Source of the DNA: GCA-002840305 sp964394905 | Lineage (GTDB): Bacteria; Patescibacteriota; Patescibacteriia; Patescibacteriales; UBA12465 | Assembly (NCBI GenBank): GCA_964394905.1 | Contig: CAYMZF010000028.1 | Span: 1 to 6,400 of the forward strand | Reading direction: 5' to 3' | Length of the DNA stretch: 6,400 nucleotides | Shown here: in pieces, positions 4,337-6,400 of the stretch | Position numbering within the stretch: position 1 is the stretch's first letter | How the letters are laid out: every line of letters starts with the position of its first letter | The notes under the pieces: generated by a model | Database searches by the model: none | What the model was told of the DNA's origin: nothing | Seen by the model: only the letters and a program-made list of their open reading frames with translations | Made by a program: the position numbers and the translations under genes

Positions 4337-4867
4337 ATGATTTATTTTTTGGTTCTTATCCAAATTATTTTAATAATTGTTTTAGTTTTATCGGCTATTC
4401 AATTTTATCGTATTGTTTTTAAAGGGTTTGCTCCTTTTATATCTACCGGGTTTAATGTTATATTGGCGGTTTTAAAAGAATTAGATTTAAAGGGCGATGA
4501 AGTTGTTTATGAATTAGGTTCTGGTAGTGCCGGATTTTTAAGAGCGGTGGAACAAAAATTTAATAATCAAAAATTAGTGGGGGTGGAATATTCTTGGTGG
4601 CCGTATTTTTTATCAAAAGCTCAAATAATTTTTAGTGGCAGTAAAATAAAGTTAATAAGAAAAGACATGTTTGAGGTTAATTTAAAAGAAGCGGATGTTA
4701 TTTTTTGTTTTTTAAATATAAAAATGATGGTTAAACTAGAAAAAAAATTTAAAGAAGAATGTCGGCCGGGAACATTAATTATTAGCAGTATTTTTAAATT
4801 ACCGACCATTGAACCGGAAAAAGTAATAAGGGAAAAAGGTAATAATATTTATTTTTACCGAATTTAG
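4337..4867 (+). CDS. Membrane-anchored class I methyltransferase, FAM173/ATPSCKMT-like
   Basis: Residues 2-22 are a hydrophobic helix (IYFLVLIQIILIIVLVLSAI) that would anchor the enzyme by its N-terminus. The SAM-binding Rossmann domain follows. Motif I is VVYELGSGSAGFL (56-68), the acidic end of strand 2 is VGVEYS (81-86), then KDMFEVNL (109-116), ADVIFCFLN (119-127), the helix MMVKLEKKFKEE and PGTLIISSIFKLP. The single anchor, the ELGSG motif, KDxxxVxL and the MMxKLEKKFxxE block match the layout of the eukaryotic FAM173/ATPSCKMT protein-lysine methyltransferases and their prokaryotic relatives; this comparison is from memory of the family. The substrate is unknown. Motif I has SAG where DGR is usual. 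At 176 residues it is compact. It sits between tRNA-Arg (24 bases before) and tRNA-His (19 bases after), with no own promoter or terminator visible. Confidence 0.8.
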   Translation: MIYFLVLIQIILIIVLVLSAIQFYRIVFKGFAPFISTGFNVILAVLKELDLKGDEVVYELGSGSAGFLRAVEQKFNNQKLVGVEYSWWPYFLSKAQIIFSGSKIKLIRKDMFEVNLKEADVIFCFLNIKMMVKLEKKFKEECRPGTLIISSIFKLPTIEPEKVIREKGNNIYFYRI

Positions 4868-4886
4868 TTTATAAATTTGGTTTTAT

Positions 4887-4959
4887 GGTGGCTGTAGTTT
4901 AACGGCTAGAACATCGGGTTGTGGTCCCGATAAAGAGGGTTCGATTCCCTCCAGCTACC
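4887..4959 (+). tRNA. tRNA-His (anticodon GTG)
   Basis: The extra G-1 at 4887 faces discriminator C73 at 4959, the pair that marks histidine tRNA. The acceptor GTGGCTG (4888-4894) pairs with CAGCTAC (4952-4958). The anticodon stem TCGGG/CCCGA encloses TTGTGGT, so the anticodon is GTG. The T-arm is GAGGG/CCCTC around TTCGATT. CCA is not fully encoded (CA follows C73). It starts 19 bases after the methyltransferase stop and is probably released from that transcript by RNase P. A promoter begins 2 bases after its end. Confidence 0.95.
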
Positions 4960-4961
4960 CA

Positions 4962-4995
4962 TTGACAAAAATATATCAATATGATATATTTTTTT
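4962..4995 (+). promoter_or_regulatory. Promoter inside a perfect dyad; may double as the tRNA-His terminator
   Basis: A perfect -35 TTGACA (4962-4967), a 17-base spacer and a -10 TATATT (4985-4990) point at the two genes from 5103. The start would be near 4997, leaving a leader of about 105 bases. The same bases form an 11-bp perfect inverted repeat, AAAAATATATC (4967-4977) and GATATATTTTT (4983-4993), with loop AATAT and a run of seven T (4989-4995). Read as RNA from tRNA-His it is a plausible intrinsic terminator; read as DNA it is an operator-like dyad filling the spacer. Confidence 0.65.
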
Positions 4996-5102
4996 GTTAG
5001 GATAGTTCTTTGAAAAAAAGGTTAAAATTTAGTCGATTATTAAGTTTATTATACTTAGTAGATTTAATAATTGATTAAATTATTAACTTAAAAAATAAAA
5101 AA

Positions 5103-5234
5103 ATGAATAATACTATTTATGAACAAGCTCTTCTTGATATTTGTAAAAAGGCTAGAGTAAAATCACCACTCGATTTAATTGATAAAAAAATTGCTTTCAT
5201 TGAAATATTAACCATAAAAATATATAGATCATGA
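5103..5234 (+). CDS. Small soluble protein of 43 residues, first gene of a coupled pair
   Basis: The frame starts MNNTIYEQALLDICKKARVK and ends KIYRS with TGA at 5232-5234, which overlaps the ATG of the next gene as ATGA. The sequence is amphipathic and basic, probably two helices, YEQALLDICKKARV (6-19) and LDLIDKKIAFIEILTIKIY (23-41), without a membrane helix. There is no Shine-Dalgarno sequence; the run before the ATG is only A and T. The near-consensus promoter at 4962-4990 and the exact 4-base stop/start overlap argue for a real translated gene. No family is recognised. It could be a regulator binding the promoter dyad, or a partner of the membrane protein; neither is shown by sequence. 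Truncation of a longer ancestor is also possible. Confidence 0.6.
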   Translation: MNNTIYEQALLDICKKARVKSPLDLIDKKIAFIEILTIKIYRS

Positions 5235-5623
5235 AAAAAAACATTCGTTTTCTCGATTTGACATCTGCTGTAATGTTAACAATCAGCATGTCTGCAATGC
5301 TTTCTTTTTTGTTTATTACTGGGCCCATCATTGCCGGTGTAGCGTTGAATAGTTTTTCAAAAAACTGGCCACTTGAATTAACAAACAAGAAACTTTTATT
5401 TAACTCTGTTTGTTTGCTTTGTGGGTTGATTGGGTTATTATTTGTTCAGGTATTTTTGTTTAAAATGTCAGGCTTACCATTATTAATTAATATTATGTGT
5501 CTCGTTGTGCCATTTGTTCTTGCAAATTTACCGAATAAAGAGAAAGAAAAGAAAATAAAACCAAAACCTGGTTTTAAGGGCCCAGTTTACCCAGTTTATA
5601 AAATTAGTAATAAAGACTCTTGA
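5231..5623 (+). CDS. Three-helix membrane protein of unknown function
   Basis: The 130-residue protein has a short basic N-terminus, a hydrophobic segment at about 11-40 (VMLTISMSAMLSFLFITG), a polar stretch with NWPLELTNKK, then two close helices at about 55-77 and 80-100, and a basic Lys/Pro-rich tail (102-130) that contains PKPGFKGPVYPVYK. The positive ends suggest an inside N-terminus and a tail whose side depends on helix 1. No catalytic motif or known family is recognised. Translation is probably coupled to the upstream 43-residue gene through the ATGA overlap. Leucine codons are mixed: of 22, 9 are TTA, 6 TTG, 5 CTT and 2 CTC, whereas lspA and the methyltransferase use TTA almost throughout. 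Together with the TGA stop this hints at a different origin. The stop codon lies within the terminator stem-loop. Confidence 0.75.
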   Translation: MKKNIRFLDLTSAVMLTISMSAMLSFLFITGPIIAGVALNSFSKNWPLELTNKKLLFNSVCLLCGLIGLLFVQVFLFKMSGLPLLINIMCLVVPFVLANLPNKEKEKKIKPKPGFKGPVYPVYKISNKDS

Positions 5624-5639
5624 AAAGGGGTCTTTTTTT
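5612..5639 (+). terminator. Intrinsic terminator of the two-gene unit
   Basis: AAAGACTCTT (5612-5621) pairs with AGGGGTCTTT (5626-5635) over 10 bases, with two G-U pairs, around a GAAA tetraloop, followed by continuous T to 5639. The TGA stop of the membrane protein lies at the top of the stem, so a ribosome finishing translation would cover the hairpin. Confidence 0.88.
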
Positions 5640-5705
5640 ATATCAATCAACCAAATATTCCATCAAAAAAGTTTTCCAAGTTTTGCGATTAGCCACCCGT
5701 ATACA

Positions 5706-5733
5706 AAAAAATGAGCATTAAAGCTCATTTTTT
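5706..5733. terminator. Bidirectional intrinsic terminator
   Basis: AAAAAATGAGC (5706-5716) pairs with GCTCATTTTTT (5723-5733) around ATTAAA. A and T runs on both sides provide a U-tract each way. On the minus strand it lies about 33 bases after the stop of the gene at 5767-6400 and ends it; on the plus strand it backs up the terminator at 5612-5639. Confidence 0.85.
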
Positions 5734-5766
5734 ATTTAAATAATTTAATTTTTTTTAAGCTACATT

Positions 5767-6400
5767 TTATTTATTATTCTGTTTAGGAGCAGAACAAAAT
5801 ACCAATATTACACCCTTTTCATCTTTATAAACAGTGCCATCTGATTTTACAGAACTTCTTACAAATACCTTATTTTCTATTTTTACTTTATTACCGTTTT
5901 CTTTATCTAAGTTTATAACATACTTTATCTTTGGTTTTTCTAAGTTAGGGTAATAACTTACTAAGATATCTTTATCTTTAAAAACTTCTTTTTTCCATTT
6001 AAAGTCACTGGTAATAAGTTTTCTGTTAATCATAGAAGCAAATTCTCCTGGAAAATTTTGTTTAAATTCATCTACGGCTTCAATAATTTGTTCTTTTGAC
6101 AATTTTTTATCATCAACAAATTGTTCTTTTCCTTCAATATAATTATATACAGTTTGCTTTAATACATTTTTTTCAAACTTACTGTATTTCGGTTTTTCTT
6201 TTAATTCTTTTTTTGCTATTTCATTTTCTTCTTTTTTTTCAGTTTCAGTTTTTAAACCTAAAACATTAGTATTATTTTCAAATGTTCTTTTTTTATTATT
6301 ATAGTCAATATCATCTTGTGTTAGTAAATTATCTCCAAAATTTTCAGAATAAGAATCCATAAAATCTTCATCAACTTGTTCTTCTAAATCAAAATATCCA
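5767..6400 (-). CDS. Unknown charged protein, N-terminus beyond the window
   Basis: The frame ends at TAA 5767-5769 and stays open to the right edge. An internal ATG at 6360 gives 197 residues, but 13 further sense codons precede it (GYFDLEEQVDEDF), with the same acidic character and no ribosome site at the ATG, so the true start is probably outside. Counting from that Met, 1-60 is acidic then Lys/Glu-rich and probably disordered. Residues 61-125 look helical (KFEKNVLKQTVYNYIEG; LSKEQIIEAVDEFKQNFP). Residues 130-190 look like an antiparallel beta domain (DILVSYYP, KIKYVINLD, NKVFVRSSV, GVILVFCSA). No signal peptide or membrane helix is visible in the part present. No family is recognised. Codon use is native, and a terminator follows the stop. 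Confidence 0.75.
   Translation of the reverse strand, partial: GYFDLEEQVDEDFMDSYSENFGDNLLTQDDIDYNNKKRTFENNTNVLGLKTETEKKEENEIAKKELKEKPKYSKFEKNVLKQTVYNYIEGKEQFVDDKKLSKEQIIEAVDEFKQNFPGEFASMINRKLITSDFKWKKEVFKDKDILVSYYPNLEKPKIKYVINLDKENGNKVKIENKVFVRSSVKSDGTVYKDEKGVILVFCSAPKQNNK

Noticed and set aside
4621..4809. 62-codon minus-strand open frame
   Set aside because: Lies wholly inside the methyltransferase gene on the opposite strand, has no promoter and shows no family features.
5040..5091. Nested AT inverted repeats (TTAAGTT/AACTTAA and TTAATAATT/AATTATTAA) in the leader of the 43-residue gene as a riboswitch
   Set aside because: The pairings partly exclude each other, are all-AT apart from one G-C pair, and match no known riboswitch core.
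5197..5388. 63-codon minus-strand open frame
   Set aside because: Antisense to the three-helix membrane protein and the end of the 43-residue gene; its hydrophobic end is a by-product of the sense codons.
5691..5700. AGCCACCCGT, resembling AGCTACCCAT at the tRNA-His 3' end, as a possible att repeat around the two-gene unit
   Set aside because: Only about 8 of 10 bases match and flanking bases differ; no integrase is present. Too short to support an integrated element.
1..6400. Recoded TGA (glycine), as in Gracilibacteria/SR1
   Set aside because: All recognised genes are full length under the standard code, contain no in-frame TGA, and two genes plausibly end in TGA.

Overview
The window comes from a strongly AT-rich bacterial genome. 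Its features fit a Patescibacteria (Candidate Phyla Radiation) organism: short genes, TTA/AAA/ATT-dominated codon use, poor or absent Shine-Dalgarno sequences, scattered single tRNA genes, and a compact LspA, a TraR/DksA zinc-finger protein and a minimal TsaE. This assignment is inferred from style and gene families, not from a marker gene. The standard code with TGA as stop explains every gene.

Layout. On the left, a leftward unit holds a bactofilin (66-482), followed by the first codons of a gene cut by the window edge (1-41). Back to back with its promoter is the promoter of tRNA-Arg(CCT). This is followed by a 44-residue single-helix membrane protein (803-937) and tRNA-Ala(GGC). A 438-residue GT-B glycosyltransferase-like protein (1194-2510), related to the diacylglycerol glycosyltransferase/MurG group, ends at a bidirectional terminator. 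It faces a leftward tRNA-Asp(GTC)/tRNA-Gly(TCC) pair. A divergent promoter region with fully overlapping -35 boxes drives that pair leftward and a DksA/TraR-type protein plus lspA rightward. lspA converges on, and overlaps by 11 bases, the leftward tsaE (t6A tRNA modification). Next come tRNA-Arg(TCT), a membrane-anchored methyltransferase resembling the FAM173/ATPSCKMT group, and tRNA-His(GTG), closely packed as one likely transcript.

Immediately behind tRNA-His is the least ordinary part. A near-consensus promoter lies inside a perfect 11-bp dyad and precedes two genes coupled by an ATGA overlap: a 43-residue soluble protein and a 130-residue three-helix membrane protein. Both end in TGA and the second uses mixed leucine codons, unlike its neighbours. 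The pair ends at a GNRA-loop terminator. A second, bidirectional terminator separates it from a leftward, highly charged protein of unknown function whose N-terminus lies beyond the right edge.

The recognisable genes serve housekeeping work: cell-shape scaffold, glycolipid or envelope glycan synthesis, lipoprotein maturation, tRNA supply and modification. I see no CRISPR array, insertion sequence or defence system. The best candidate for something undescribed is the small two-gene unit at 5103-5623 with its palindromic promoter.
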